From Acidobacteriota bacterium (GTDB lineage: Bacteria; Acidobacteriota; Terriglobia; Bryobacterales; Bryobacteraceae): 64,000 nucleotides of DNA. The notes below the pieces were generated by a model. It was not told where the DNA came from and ran no database searches. It worked only from the letters and a program-made list of their open reading frames with translations. The stretch lies in the NCBI GenBank assembly GCA_017307505.1, contig JAFKEE010000053.1, forward strand, positions 25,252 to 89,251. Reading direction: 5' to 3'. Both the position numbers and the translations under genes were made by a program. Below, piece after piece: positions 1-8,348 of this stretch (position 1 is the stretch's first letter; the number at the start of each line of letters is the position of its first letter).

Positions 1-2
1 CC

Positions 3-344
3 TCGGCCGGCTTCGATGCGACGAAGATCCCGGCGGTCCTTGAGGTCATCCGGACGCATCAGCCGTTTGACGAGCCGGTGACGCTGGAAGCTGTGATTGT
101 CCGGGACGCCGATATTCTCGAGCAGTTGGGTTCGATTGGAATCCTGCGCGCCGTGGCCAAGGTGGGGCGCGACACCCGCTATCCCACGTTTACGAGTGTG
201 CGGGCCGTGCTCGAGAAAGCGGTCACGACGCTGCCTTCGAAGCTCCGCCTGGATTCGTCGAAGCGGCTGGCCGAGGGCAAGGTCCGGACGGTTGAGGTGT
301 TTCTGCAGTCCCTGGCCGTTGAGGACCAGGGCGCGTTGTACTAA
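3..344 (+). CDS. HD-domain phosphohydrolase, C-terminal part
   Basis: The open frame is already running at the left edge, so the 5' end lies outside the window; a GTG at 78 is in frame but the reading continues upstream without a stop. The readable part contains RDADILEQLG followed by GSIGILRAVAKVGR, the typical second half of small YedJ/YpgQ-like HD hydrolases (DAD-x-L-x-x-hG, then GIAR). It continues with a helical tail LPSKLRLDSSKRLAE that in this family precedes the C-terminus. Such proteins are metal-dependent phosphohydrolases, often on nucleotides, but no substrate can be assigned. The N-terminal metal-binding histidines are off the window. It is convergent with the next gene, 24 bases away. 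Confidence 0.7.
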   Translation, partial: SAGFDATKIPAVLEVIRTHQPFDEPVTLEAVIVRDADILEQLGSIGILRAVAKVGRDTRYPTFTSVRAVLEKAVTTLPSKLRLDSSKRLAEGKVRTVEVFLQSLAVEDQGALY

Positions 345-368
345 CCGCGCCCCGATCCGGACGGGCCT

Positions 369-3300
369 TCAGCGCACACCGGCCGTGGAGACCGGGGCGG
401 CGGCAGGCGCCGTCTTTTCAGCGATCACCGTGGGCGGGGTGATCAAACCATAGTCCAGAATGTCGTAGGCTTTGCCGGCGGGCTGGTACTCCGGGAACTC
501 GGCCCAGGCGGCCGGCCAGGCGCGCATGCGTGGCTTCGTGGGATTGTGGAACGGCCCGAACGTGTTGCGCGGTGTGGAGACGACCTTTATTCCCAGTGTG
601 TGTTTACCGGGCGTCGCCGGAATCGAGGCAGCGTACGGCGGCCAGCCCAGGACCGCGGCCGGTTTGCCGTCCAGCAGGACCTCCGCCATCGATCCCTTCC
701 AATCGTTCAGCTGGATGTGCAGGGCGTTGCTGCCTGCCGGCACTTCCACGCCGGCGTCGTAGACGACGGAGCCCGAGTAGAACGGGTAGCCCTGCGCAGC
801 CCAGGGTCCCAGTTCCAGCGCTTTCGCCGGTGCGAGCTGGAAGCCCTGTTTTGCGGGGATGGCCGCGAACTGGCCGGTGATGTAGATGTTCTCCAGTTCC
901 ATGTGCACGTCGAAGGGCTGGGCCGTGATCTGGACAAAGTTGACCCCTGGCTGAACCAGCGAGGCGATGGGCGCGGCCATCAGGTGCGGATCGAGCCAGC
1001 GCTGGGCGGTCTTGAAGTCCACCGGTCTTCCATTCAGGGTGATGCGGTAGAGTTCCGGCGTTTCGACCGCCAGGCGCAGGGAGGCGGTGTCGACTTCCAG
1101 GCCGACCTCGAAGCGGAAGGTGGCCCGGAAGCCGGATTTCGCGTCGAAGTGGTTGCGGTCGAGCACGGACCTTTTGAATTGGACGGCGTTGTCCCAGGCC
1201 GGGCGCTCGAAGCCGTGGCGCTGCCAGATGAGCCAGTTGGCGCGCCACGTGTTGATGTTCTCCCAGGACTCGGCGCCGACGGTGAGGTCGCAGTAGTCGA
1301 GCGCCAGGACGTTGGCGGAGTCGGGCTTGGCCTGCCACTTGGGTTCAGGGATGGGCGTTCGGGTGGCAGCCACCGCCGGAACTGGGTTGGCGGCGGCGGC
1401 GCGGGCGATGAGCAGCAGGGAAGCCGCAGGAGCGAGTTCAACCGGGAAGGTAGCCTTGCCGGCGGCGGGTGTCCACTGGGCAGGCACGGTGCTGCCAGTT
1501 GCCGTGTCCCAGGCCTCCAACGAGGCGGCATCGACAGTGGCCGAGGTCTTCACCGTGGCCAGGCCGCTGTTGGTGAGGAAGAGGACCCGGTCGCCGTTGG
1601 GAAGGAAGCGCTCAGAGAAACCGATGGAGGCGGGGACGGCGCTGGAGAAGGTGATGCGCGGCGCCAGTCGGCGCTGGAGTTCAGAGAGTAGCGCGGCGTT
1701 GGAGTCCACATCGTGCCACTGGGCTCGGTAACGGGTCTTGAGCGCCTGGGGCGCCTCGCTGGGGCGGCCGTCGACATAGGCCGGTGCTGGCGAAAGAGAG
1801 AGGATCTCCCCGCCGGCTGCGAGCCACTGCTCCAGGACGGGCAGAGTCTGCTTGCGGAGGTTGGTGAGATCGGGCGGCAGGATGAGCAGGTCGTAGGAGG
1901 CCTGGCCGACGGTGAGCTTCCGGTTGGCGACCTTGCCGAACCATTCGAGCATGTACTCGTCGCCGAGGTCGTAGTCCACCTGGTGTCCGGCCAGGAACTG
2001 GTTGAGGGCCGCGTTGTTTCTGCGCATGCGGTCGAGTTCCGGAGTCGCGGCCGCGCGGCGGGCGTAGAGAAAGCCGCTGGTGGTCTGCTGCAGCACGAGG
2101 GCGCGGTTGTGCGGGGTGGTGAGGCTGTTCAGATAAGAGACGCGGGCCAGGTGGTCATTGTGCGTGCGGTAGTAGGGGAACCAGGCGGAGACGTCGCTGA
2201 AGCTTTGCGGGTGGTCGCGTTTGCGGGCTCCGCGGACGGTGGTGAAGCTGAGGTGCTGGTCCATGAAGTTGATGCCGTGGACCATGAGCCAGTCGCCGAA
2301 GCGTTTGTAGTGTTCGAAGGTGCTGTCCCAGCCGGCGACGCCGTAGGCTTCGCAGAAGGCGCGGCGGCCGAGCTGGTGTGACACGCTGGCCACCTGTTTG
2401 ATGGTGAACAGCATGTGGGGATCCTCGCCGGTGAGGCGCAGATTGGTGCCTTCCAGCATGTCGATGCCGGGCACGTGTTCAAAGGCGTAGAGCGAGGCGT
2501 CAGCGGGCGTGATCCAGGGCGCGGGCCACTCGTGCTCCATCCAATGTCCGGTGAACTGCAGGCCGTTGCGGTCGCACCAGTCGAACATGGGCGCCATGAA
2601 GTTCTCTTTCCAGAGGTCGTGCAGGGTCTGCCAGTAGTCGAAGCGGACCTTTCGGAATTCGCCGGTGTCCCAGTAGAGGGACGCGATGTGATCGGCGAGG
2701 TCATAGCCGTTGCGGAGGCGGAACTGGGAGAGCGTCTGGAAGCTGAGGGGCAGGGCATTCCTGGCGTTGTCGTAGGCGCCACCGGTGGCCAGCAGCGGTT
2801 CGTCGGTGAAGGCCCATTTCACGCTTTTGCCGAAGTCGGTGCCGATTTCGCGTTTGTAGGCTTCGTAGGTGGTCTTGAGGAAGAGCGGCGTGGTGCGCGG
2901 GTTGGTGAGATCGACGTAAGGGAATTCGCCGGTCCAGGGGTTGCCGGAGGCGCGGCGCAGACGGAAGGCGACGACGGACTCACCCTGTTCGACATCCTGC
3001 TTCGAGAAGACACGGCGGGCTGAAGTGACGGCTCCGGCGGAATCTTTCTTCACGGCAAAGAAGGCGACGACGAGCGGATTGGAGGAGACGGCCGAGGCGG
3101 GTTGGTCGACTTCGGCGACGACGAATTGGGAGGCGGTGTCGGGCGCCTCGGCGGGTACGTGGCCGCCGGCGAAGCCTGACGGGTAAGAGTTCTCGTCATA
3201 AATGTTGACGAGGAGGCCGAGGCGTTTGCCCTCTTCCAGGGCGACGCGCCAGAGGCGGAACCAGTCGGTGCCAAGGTATTCGGTAATGAGGCCGGGCCGC

Positions 3301-3554
3301 GGGTGGATGAAAACACCCCCGAAGCCCTGCTTCTTGTAGCCGGCCAGCATCTGGCGGATGCGGGGCTCGCTCATCTCGTCGTTCCAGACCCAGAGTGGCA
3401 TGGGCCGGTAGTCGGCCGGCGGATCAGCGAAGTGCTGACGGAGCTCCTGCAGAGTCGCGGGTGGACGGGGCGGCAGCGCCTTGGGATGCAGGGAGGGTTG
3501 CTGGGCCTGAGCGAACGCGGCCAGGAGGGGGAGGACGGTGAGGAGATAGCGCAT
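369..3554 (-). CDS. Secreted GH106-like glycoside hydrolase (rhamnosidase-type)
   Basis: The 1061-residue protein starts with a Sec signal peptide (MRYLLTVLPLLAAFAQA). Residues about 50-130 (MPLWVWNDEM, GFGGVFIHPR, YDENSYPSG) are the hallmark opening of GH106 alpha-L-rhamnosidases and their relatives: a TIM barrel for plant cell-wall rhamnose glycans. An acidic TDEP motif lies at about 250-253 and a further HEW motif in the barrel. The C-terminal third contains galactose-binding-like beta-sandwich pieces (NGRPVD, then VQPGVNFVQI). Length matches the family (about 1000-1100). It is divergent from the GH43-like gene with only 52 bases between the starts, suggesting shared control. Activity could also be on another deoxysugar or uronic acid glycoside; the family call is firmer than the substrate. 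Confidence 0.72.
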   Translation of the reverse strand: MRYLLTVLPLLAAFAQAQQPSLHPKALPPRPPATLQELRQHFADPPADYRPMPLWVWNDEMSEPRIRQMLAGYKKQGFGGVFIHPRPGLITEYLGTDWFRLWRVALEEGKRLGLLVNIYDENSYPSGFAGGHVPAEAPDTASQFVVAEVDQPASAVSSNPLVVAFFAVKKDSAGAVTSARRVFSKQDVEQGESVVAFRLRRASGNPWTGEFPYVDLTNPRTTPLFLKTTYEAYKREIGTDFGKSVKWAFTDEPLLATGGAYDNARNALPLSFQTLSQFRLRNGYDLADHIASLYWDTGEFRKVRFDYWQTLHDLWKENFMAPMFDWCDRNGLQFTGHWMEHEWPAPWITPADASLYAFEHVPGIDMLEGTNLRLTGEDPHMLFTIKQVASVSHQLGRRAFCEAYGVAGWDSTFEHYKRFGDWLMVHGINFMDQHLSFTTVRGARKRDHPQSFSDVSAWFPYYRTHNDHLARVSYLNSLTTPHNRALVLQQTTSGFLYARRAAATPELDRMRRNNAALNQFLAGHQVDYDLGDEYMLEWFGKVANRKLTVGQASYDLLILPPDLTNLRKQTLPVLEQWLAAGGEILSLSPAPAYVDGRPSEAPQALKTRYRAQWHDVDSNAALLSELQRRLAPRITFSSAVPASIGFSERFLPNGDRVLFLTNSGLATVKTSATVDAASLEAWDTATGSTVPAQWTPAAGKATFPVELAPAASLLLIARAAAANPVPAVAATRTPIPEPKWQAKPDSANVLALDYCDLTVGAESWENINTWRANWLIWQRHGFERPAWDNAVQFKRSVLDRNHFDAKSGFRATFRFEVGLEVDTASLRLAVETPELYRITLNGRPVDFKTAQRWLDPHLMAAPIASLVQPGVNFVQITAQPFDVHMELENIYITGQFAAIPAKQGFQLAPAKALELGPWAAQGYPFYSGSVVYDAGVEVPAGSNALHIQLNDWKGSMAEVLLDGKPAAVLGWPPYAASIPATPGKHTLGIKVVSTPRNTFGPFHNPTKPRMRAWPAAWAEFPEYQPAGKAYDILDYGLITPPTVIAEKTAPAAAPVSTAGVR

Positions 3555-3606
3555 GACTGCCTCGGCGCTTCGATGCTATCAGGATTCAAGGTAGATTGAG
3601 TAGAGT

Positions 3607-4647
3607 ATGCGGATCCTAATCTCCTTTGTATTGGCGGCCGGATTGTGGGCGCAAGGACAGCGGACGGCGTTCGAGCCCGGTGCGGTGTGGCCGGAGACGG
3701 AAGGTAAGCCCATTCAGGCCCACGGCGGCGGGATCCTGCTGCACCAGGGCGTCTACTACTGGTATGGCGAGGACAAGACGCTGGGGAACTTCAACCGCAC
3801 GGGCGTGGCGGTGTACTCCTCCAAGGACCTGATGAACTGGAAGCGCGAGGGGCTGGCGCTGCCCAAGGATGGAGTGCCGGAACTGTTCCGCGAGTCCGGT
3901 GTGTGCGAGCGGCCGAAGGTCCTCTATAACAAGCGCACGAAGAAGTTCGTGATGTGGATGCATCTCGACGATAAGCCGTACGCGGTGGCCAGCGCCGGTG
4001 TCGCCGTTTCGGATACGCCGGTGGGCCCGTTCCACTTTGAGGGCTATTCGCGGCCGGTGAAGTTCGATTTCGGATATCCCGAGAAAGACCGGACGAACCA
4101 GAAGGAACTGGGCGGGACGTACCGGGACATGAACCTGTTCCTGGATGAGGACGGGCGCGCGTATGCGTTCTACTCCTCCGAAGACAACTGGACCATGTAT
4201 GTGGTGCGGCTGAACGCCGAGTTCACGGGTCCGGAGCTGCCGGTGCTGCAGGGCAAGACGTGGCAGCGGATTCTGGTGAAGGATCAGCGGGAGGGGCCGG
4301 CTCCCTTTAAGTACAAGGGCAAGTACTACCTGTTCAGCTCGGCGTGTACAGGATGGAAACCGAACCGGGCGTCGTACGCGGTGGCGGAGAATATCCTGGG
4401 TCCGTGGACGGTGAAGGGGGATCCCAGCGTGGGGCCGGAGGCCGAGACGACATTCCGGTCGCAGAGCACCTACGTGCTGCCGGCTCCGGGCAAGCGCAAG
4501 GATGCCTTTATCTTTATGGCCGACAGGTGGAATCCGGAGAAGCTGCAGGACTCGCGGTATGTGTGGCTGCCGTTTGTGGTGCAGTCGGGGGACAAGATCG
4601 AGCTGAAGTGGGCGGACCGGTGGGATTGGTCGGTGTTTTCGAAATGA
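3607..4647 (+). CDS. Secreted GH43-like glycoside hydrolase
   Basis: 346 residues with a short signal peptide (MRILISFVLAAGLWAQG). It is a five-bladed beta-propeller of the GH43/GH117-like kind: GGGILLHQGVYYWYGE near residue 45, VYSSKDLMNWKREG (a typical blade strand), RDMNLFLDEDGRAYAFYSS, and REGPAPFKYKGKYYLFSS, where the Glu is in the position of the general acid. Family members remove arabinose, xylose or galactose from plant polysaccharides. The divergent neighbour is a GH106-like rhamnosidase, so the pair may trim pectin side chains (inference). The gene ends at a strong hairpin shared with the convergent small secreted protein. Confidence 0.75.
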   Translation: MRILISFVLAAGLWAQGQRTAFEPGAVWPETEGKPIQAHGGGILLHQGVYYWYGEDKTLGNFNRTGVAVYSSKDLMNWKREGLALPKDGVPELFRESGVCERPKVLYNKRTKKFVMWMHLDDKPYAVASAGVAVSDTPVGPFHFEGYSRPVKFDFGYPEKDRTNQKELGGTYRDMNLFLDEDGRAYAFYSSEDNWTMYVVRLNAEFTGPELPVLQGKTWQRILVKDQREGPAPFKYKGKYYLFSSACTGWKPNRASYAVAENILGPWTVKGDPSVGPEAETTFRSQSTYVLPAPGKRKDAFIFMADRWNPEKLQDSRYVWLPFVVQSGDKIELKWADRWDWSVFSK

Positions 4648-4648
4648 A

Positions 4649-4674
4649 GCGGAGCCGCGCTGCGGCGGCTCCGC
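4649..4674. terminator. Bidirectional hairpin terminator candidate
   Basis: A perfect 10-bp inverted repeat (GCGGAGCCGC, six-base loop, GCGGCTCCGC) sits in the 38-base gap between two convergent stop codons. There is no T-run on either side, so it is either a strong-stem terminator or only an mRNA 3' stabiliser. Confidence 0.55.
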
Positions 4675-4685
4675 GAGTCTGAGGG

Positions 4686-5153
4686 CTACTGTTTCTCGAG
4701 AATCAACTTGTTGTCCATCTCGCCCATGTCGCTGGAGAAGTGGCGATTGACGGTGAGGGTTTTGCCGTCTTCTGAGAGTTTCCAGCGATCGACCATGGTG
4801 AAATCATTGTCACCGAACTTGCCTTTGCTGGTGATGATCAGGACGTCGCCATCCCACTTGAGCACGCTCTTCACGGGATTGCCGCGCATGTCGTTGGTGT
4901 ACTCTTTGCCGTCGGTGGTGTACTCGCGCTCGAACTCCATGTCACCCATGTCGCTGGACTGTTTCATGGCGATCTTGATCTTGGGTTCGTCGTGAGTGAC
5001 GGCCTGGGTCATGCTGTTGGGGGCCGGAAACTGGCCGAAGTCGCTCTTGGAAGTATTCAGCTTCCAGGACCCGGTGAAATTAGGGGCGGCGGCGGCGAAG
5101 GCGGTGGTTATGAACGCCAGGACGATGCCGGTAAGCAGTGTACGTTTGCGCAT
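4686..5153 (-). CDS. Small secreted lipocalin-like protein
   Basis: 155 residues with a signal peptide (MRKRTLLTGIVLAFITTAFAAAA) and a beta-rich mature part. It opens with FTGSWKLNTSKSDFG, the conserved start of a small secreted family very common in Acidobacteriota (annotated as lipocalin-like or hypothetical). Repeating strands follow: EFEREYTTDGKEYTN, SVLKWDGDVLIITSKG, DRWKLSEDGKTLTV. This is consistent with a small beta-barrel that binds a hydrophobic or otherwise unknown ligand in the periplasm. No catalytic motif is visible, and no function is assigned beyond the fold-level suggestion. Confidence 0.7.
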   Translation of the reverse strand: MRKRTLLTGIVLAFITTAFAAAAPNFTGSWKLNTSKSDFGQFPAPNSMTQAVTHDEPKIKIAMKQSSDMGDMEFEREYTTDGKEYTNDMRGNPVKSVLKWDGDVLIITSKGKFGDNDFTMVDRWKLSEDGKTLTVNRHFSSDMGEMDNKLILEKQ

Positions 5154-5298
5154 GCAGGTTCCTCGTTGCGGACGCGGCTTTAGCCCGATGGACGGACCGG
5201 GCTGCCTGATAGCGTATTGGTATTGGGGCCGGGCGTCAAACTATCGAAGGGCGGCCGGAAGGCGTTCGATATCCGAGCCAAGCCCCAGGAACAGGCCG

Positions 5299-6870
5299 TT
5301 AGCGTGAATTGGCCGCGCGGACATTGAGGATGACACGCCGGTAGGAGGTCAGCCGGGGCGAACCTTCGTCGGTCACCGCGAGAATGATGTGGGCGACGCC
5401 CGTGCCGGAGCAGCGGCCCACGCCGGGCAGCCAAAGCGGGCGGCAGGCCGCCGTGGGGTTGACCACGGCCTTCGCGGTGTCCGCGCCGGTGAGCGTGACC
5501 GCGGCCAGATTCGAGCCCGCGCTGCCTGCCTCCCCATAGTGGAACCAGGTGAAGTGCAACTTCTGGCCGTCGGGGTCCGTGCTTTGCGAGGCATCCAGCG
5601 TCACAGGTTGGCCTACCACGGCGTCGATGACCAGGGGTGCTGTGCCGGCCTGTCCGTTCACCACCAGTTGGGGGTTGTGATTGGCGTGGGCGAAATCGGC
5701 AAAGGTCCAATCCATGCGGGCGGCGAAGTCGTTCTGGTAGGCGTCGCGCCAGCGCCAGACGGTGGCGTGGTCCGAGATGTATTCCTTGCCGTCGACACCG
5801 GTGACCGTGTCCTGGGAGGTCACCCGGGCGAAGAGGTCGCCGCCCTGGGTCCAGATCGCATGAGTCTCCCCATAGGGCTGCCGGAAGATGTAGCGGCCGC
5901 CCCAGCCGCCCCAGTCGGGCCGGCGGTAGGAGTTCAGTCCATTATCAAGGAGACTGAGGAACGAGGGGGTGTCGCCTTCCATAATGAAGGCGAACTTCGG
6001 GTAGAGTTTGCCCAGCGGGCCTTTGCTGCGAATGTTGGCGTCGAGCCACTCGTTGGTCACTACGGCTCCGTTGGCTCCGGCGCAATTGCGGTAGTAAACG
6101 TCGCCGCTGATGCCGGTCCAGGTGGCGTAGTAGTATTCGCCGCTGGTGGGCGTGGAAGGCAGGACGATATACGACAGAGCAGGGAATTCGCGACGGATCC
6201 AGGGGCCGGCGTCGTCCTGATCGGAGATGGAGTAGACGAGCAGCTTCTCCACGAACTTCTGCAGGGCCGCGCCATCTCGCGTTGAACGTACATGAATCAG
6301 TGCCTGGGCGAGAGTGTTGGCTCCGCCCCACACGCTGATCCAGAGCGGGCGAGGGTCGTTGCGGTCGGCTGCCCGAATGATTGCTTCCGCGCCGGCTGAC
6401 ATCTTCCCCGTCCCTGTTGCGGCCATGCCATAGCCGGTCTGGCCGGTGAAGATGAGGCGGTCGAGATCTTCCGCGGAAGGCCACCCGGCGGCGTGTTTCA
6501 GCAGGTTGGGGCGGACCTCGCCATAGGCCTTCACCAGCGTGTGCATGGTTTCGGGATGGACGACGGCCTTCTGCCAGGTGGAGGTCGTGGCGACGATGCC
6601 TTCCACCTCGAGCTGATTCGAATAGAGCAGGAACCGGATGAGCGACATCTGGTCGTCGGGTTCGTTGCCGATGTCGCTGAGGACGATGACGCGCGGGTGG
6701 CCGGTGAAGTTGTCCACCGGCGGTATGAGCTGGGGCTGGGCGGCCAGTGGGGCGAAGCCCGCCAGAGCGAGGGCGGCGAACAGGAACCGGGCGAAGGATT
6801 GCGTCCTGGGAAGGCAGCGATGATCCTTCGCTGTTCCTGTTCTTTGAGAGGCATTTCCATCCGGCTGCAT
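5299..6870 (-). CDS. Exported nucleoside-hydrolase-like/Sde0182-type protein (DUF1593)
   Basis: I chose the start at 6870: the reverse strand carries AGGAG ten bases upstream, whereas the longer frame back to 7083 would run through the neighbouring transporter gene. This gives 523 residues with an N-terminal hydrophobic export segment (FARFLFAALALAGFAPLAA). The N-domain has RVIVLSDIGNEPDDQMSL, a nucleoside-hydrolase-like Asp cluster, and WISVWGGANTLAQAL. The C-terminal about 100 residues form an Ig-like domain (LDASQSTDPDGQKLHFTW), matching the Sde0182 cellulose-binding protein architecture. Family members are secreted and linked to polysaccharide use; enzymatic activity is unproven. The neighbouring GH106- and GH43-like genes support a carbohydrate role. 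Confidence 0.75.
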   Translation of the reverse strand: MQPDGNASQRTGTAKDHRCLPRTQSFARFLFAALALAGFAPLAAQPQLIPPVDNFTGHPRVIVLSDIGNEPDDQMSLIRFLLYSNQLEVEGIVATTSTWQKAVVHPETMHTLVKAYGEVRPNLLKHAAGWPSAEDLDRLIFTGQTGYGMAATGTGKMSAGAEAIIRAADRNDPRPLWISVWGGANTLAQALIHVRSTRDGAALQKFVEKLLVYSISDQDDAGPWIRREFPALSYIVLPSTPTSGEYYYATWTGISGDVYYRNCAGANGAVVTNEWLDANIRSKGPLGKLYPKFAFIMEGDTPSFLSLLDNGLNSYRRPDWGGWGGRYIFRQPYGETHAIWTQGGDLFARVTSQDTVTGVDGKEYISDHATVWRWRDAYQNDFAARMDWTFADFAHANHNPQLVVNGQAGTAPLVIDAVVGQPVTLDASQSTDPDGQKLHFTWFHYGEAGSAGSNLAAVTLTGADTAKAVVNPTAACRPLWLPGVGRCSGTGVAHIILAVTDEGSPRLTSYRRVILNVRAANSR

Positions 6871-6958
6871 AGAGTGACTGCTCCTGGGGTTCGCGAACCC
6901 AGGGCTTACTCTATGACATCCATGGAGACAATTCCAGTTGCCGCCCAGGACCGGCGGG

Positions 6959-8245
6959 TTAGCCTGCGATCTCTTCCGCCACCGGCAGGTCGGCCTCCGC
7001 CCGGTCCTCTCTTGGATAGGCCAGGATTGCCCCTCCCACGGCCAGCATGGCTCCGCCGAGGAAGATCGCCGCGTAGCCGGCACGCGTCGCGACGATGCCC
7101 ATGATGGGTCCGGTGATTGCGTAAGAGATGTCCTGGAAGGCCGCGAAAGCGCCCAAGGCAGCGCCCCGGCTTTCTTCCCTGGCGATACGGACGACTTCGG
7201 TGCCCAGAGCCGGGAACATCAGCGAGCAACCCAGGCCCGTGATGGCTGCTCCGGCCAGGGCCATGAGTGGGCCCTGTGCTTTCCACAACAACAACTGCCC
7301 CAAGGTTTCCACGGTGAGCGAAACCCAGGCCACCCGGTAGCCGCCTACGCGATCGGGCAAGTGTCCGAACAGGAGCCGGACCAGCACGAAGGCGCCGCCA
7401 AAGGCGCTGAGCGCGAGTCCGGCGCCCCACCAGTTCCGCGACAGGAAGTAGAGCGAGATAAAAGCGCCGATGGAGCCGAATCCGGCGCCCTGCAGGGCCA
7501 GTACACCGCCTGGACGAAGGACACTGACCACCACCTGGCGAAACGGAACCGGTTGACGAACCGCTCGCGTGGGGGCGCGTTCCACGTTGCGGATGACAGC
7601 CATCGCGAGCAACGGCAGGAGAGTGACGGTGCAGGCGACGGCTCCAAATCCGTAGCGCGAATGAATGGCGAGGCCCAGGGGAGAGCCGACAGCCAGGGCT
7701 CCATAGACGGCCATGCCGGTGAAGGACATGACGCGCCCGGCCCGGTGTTGCCCGGCCAGACCGATGCCCCAGGTGAGCGTGCCGGTGATGAGAAGACTCT
7801 CGCCGGCGCCCAGAATCAGGCGGCCGGCCACGAGAACCAGAAGCCTCGTCCAGTTGGAGCCAGGCACCAGGACCGCGGCCAGGTAGCAGAGGCCGGCCAG
7901 GCTGGAAAGGGTGAGGCCGCGCATCACCGCGCCCCGTGCGCCATGCTGGTCGGACCTGGTCCCGGCGTATTTGCGGGTCAAGACGGTAGCGGCGAATTGA
8001 ATCCCCACCACGGTGCCGACCGCGAAATCGCCGAAGGCCAGGGTGTCGTGCACGTACAGCGACAGGACCGGCAGCGGGATGCCGACTGTCAGATAACAGA
8101 GGAAAGCGGACAGGGCAAGCCGCGCCAGAAACGGCGGGAGAGCGCTGGATGTGTTTGATTTTGCGGATCTGATTTCGATGTCAGCGCCAGGGGTAGAATC
8201 ACTCACTGCGGGCGCTGCCCCAGGTTTCTCGAAAAACGAATGCAT
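6959..8245 (-). CDS. MFS transporter (YhhS/YfcJ-like)
   Basis: About 428 residues with 12 predicted membrane helices. It contains VVGIQFAATVLTRKYAGTRSDQHGAR, the loop 2-3 signature of the YhhS/YfcJ (arabinose-efflux-like) MFS group, and the equivalent GHLPDRVGGYR loop in the second half. The track frame extends to 8431, overlapping the permease downstream of it; methionines at 8266, 8257 and 8245 are the plausible starts and none has a good ribosome site, so the N-terminus is uncertain. Substrate unknown; family members export small sugars or drugs. It stands alone between the DUF1593 gene and the ADOP permease. Confidence 0.75.
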   Translation of the reverse strand: MHSFFEKPGAAPAVSDSTPGADIEIRSAKSNTSSALPPFLARLALSAFLCYLTVGIPLPVLSLYVHDTLAFGDFAVGTVVGIQFAATVLTRKYAGTRSDQHGARGAVMRGLTLSSLAGLCYLAAVLVPGSNWTRLLVLVAGRLILGAGESLLITGTLTWGIGLAGQHRAGRVMSFTGMAVYGALAVGSPLGLAIHSRYGFGAVACTVTLLPLLAMAVIRNVERAPTRAVRQPVPFRQVVVSVLRPGGVLALQGAGFGSIGAFISLYFLSRNWWGAGLALSAFGGAFVLVRLLFGHLPDRVGGYRVAWVSLTVETLGQLLLWKAQGPLMALAGAAITGLGCSLMFPALGTEVVRIAREESRGAALGAFAAFQDISYAITGPIMGIVATRAGYAAIFLGGAMLAVGGAILAYPREDRAEADLPVAEEIAG

Positions 8246-8348
8246 CCCATAGGACATTGGATGCATCGGGGGCGCGGAACGTTGTCTCGAAGGTGCCCGC
8301 CCTCCATCCCGTGCCCGAAACCGGTTCCGAGTAGCCCATTGTGGCCAT

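Noticed and set aside
5180..5710. Minus-strand frame of 176 codons at the end of the DUF1593 gene
   Set aside because: Same strand, different frame; arginine/glycine-rich, without structure. A shadow of DUF1593.
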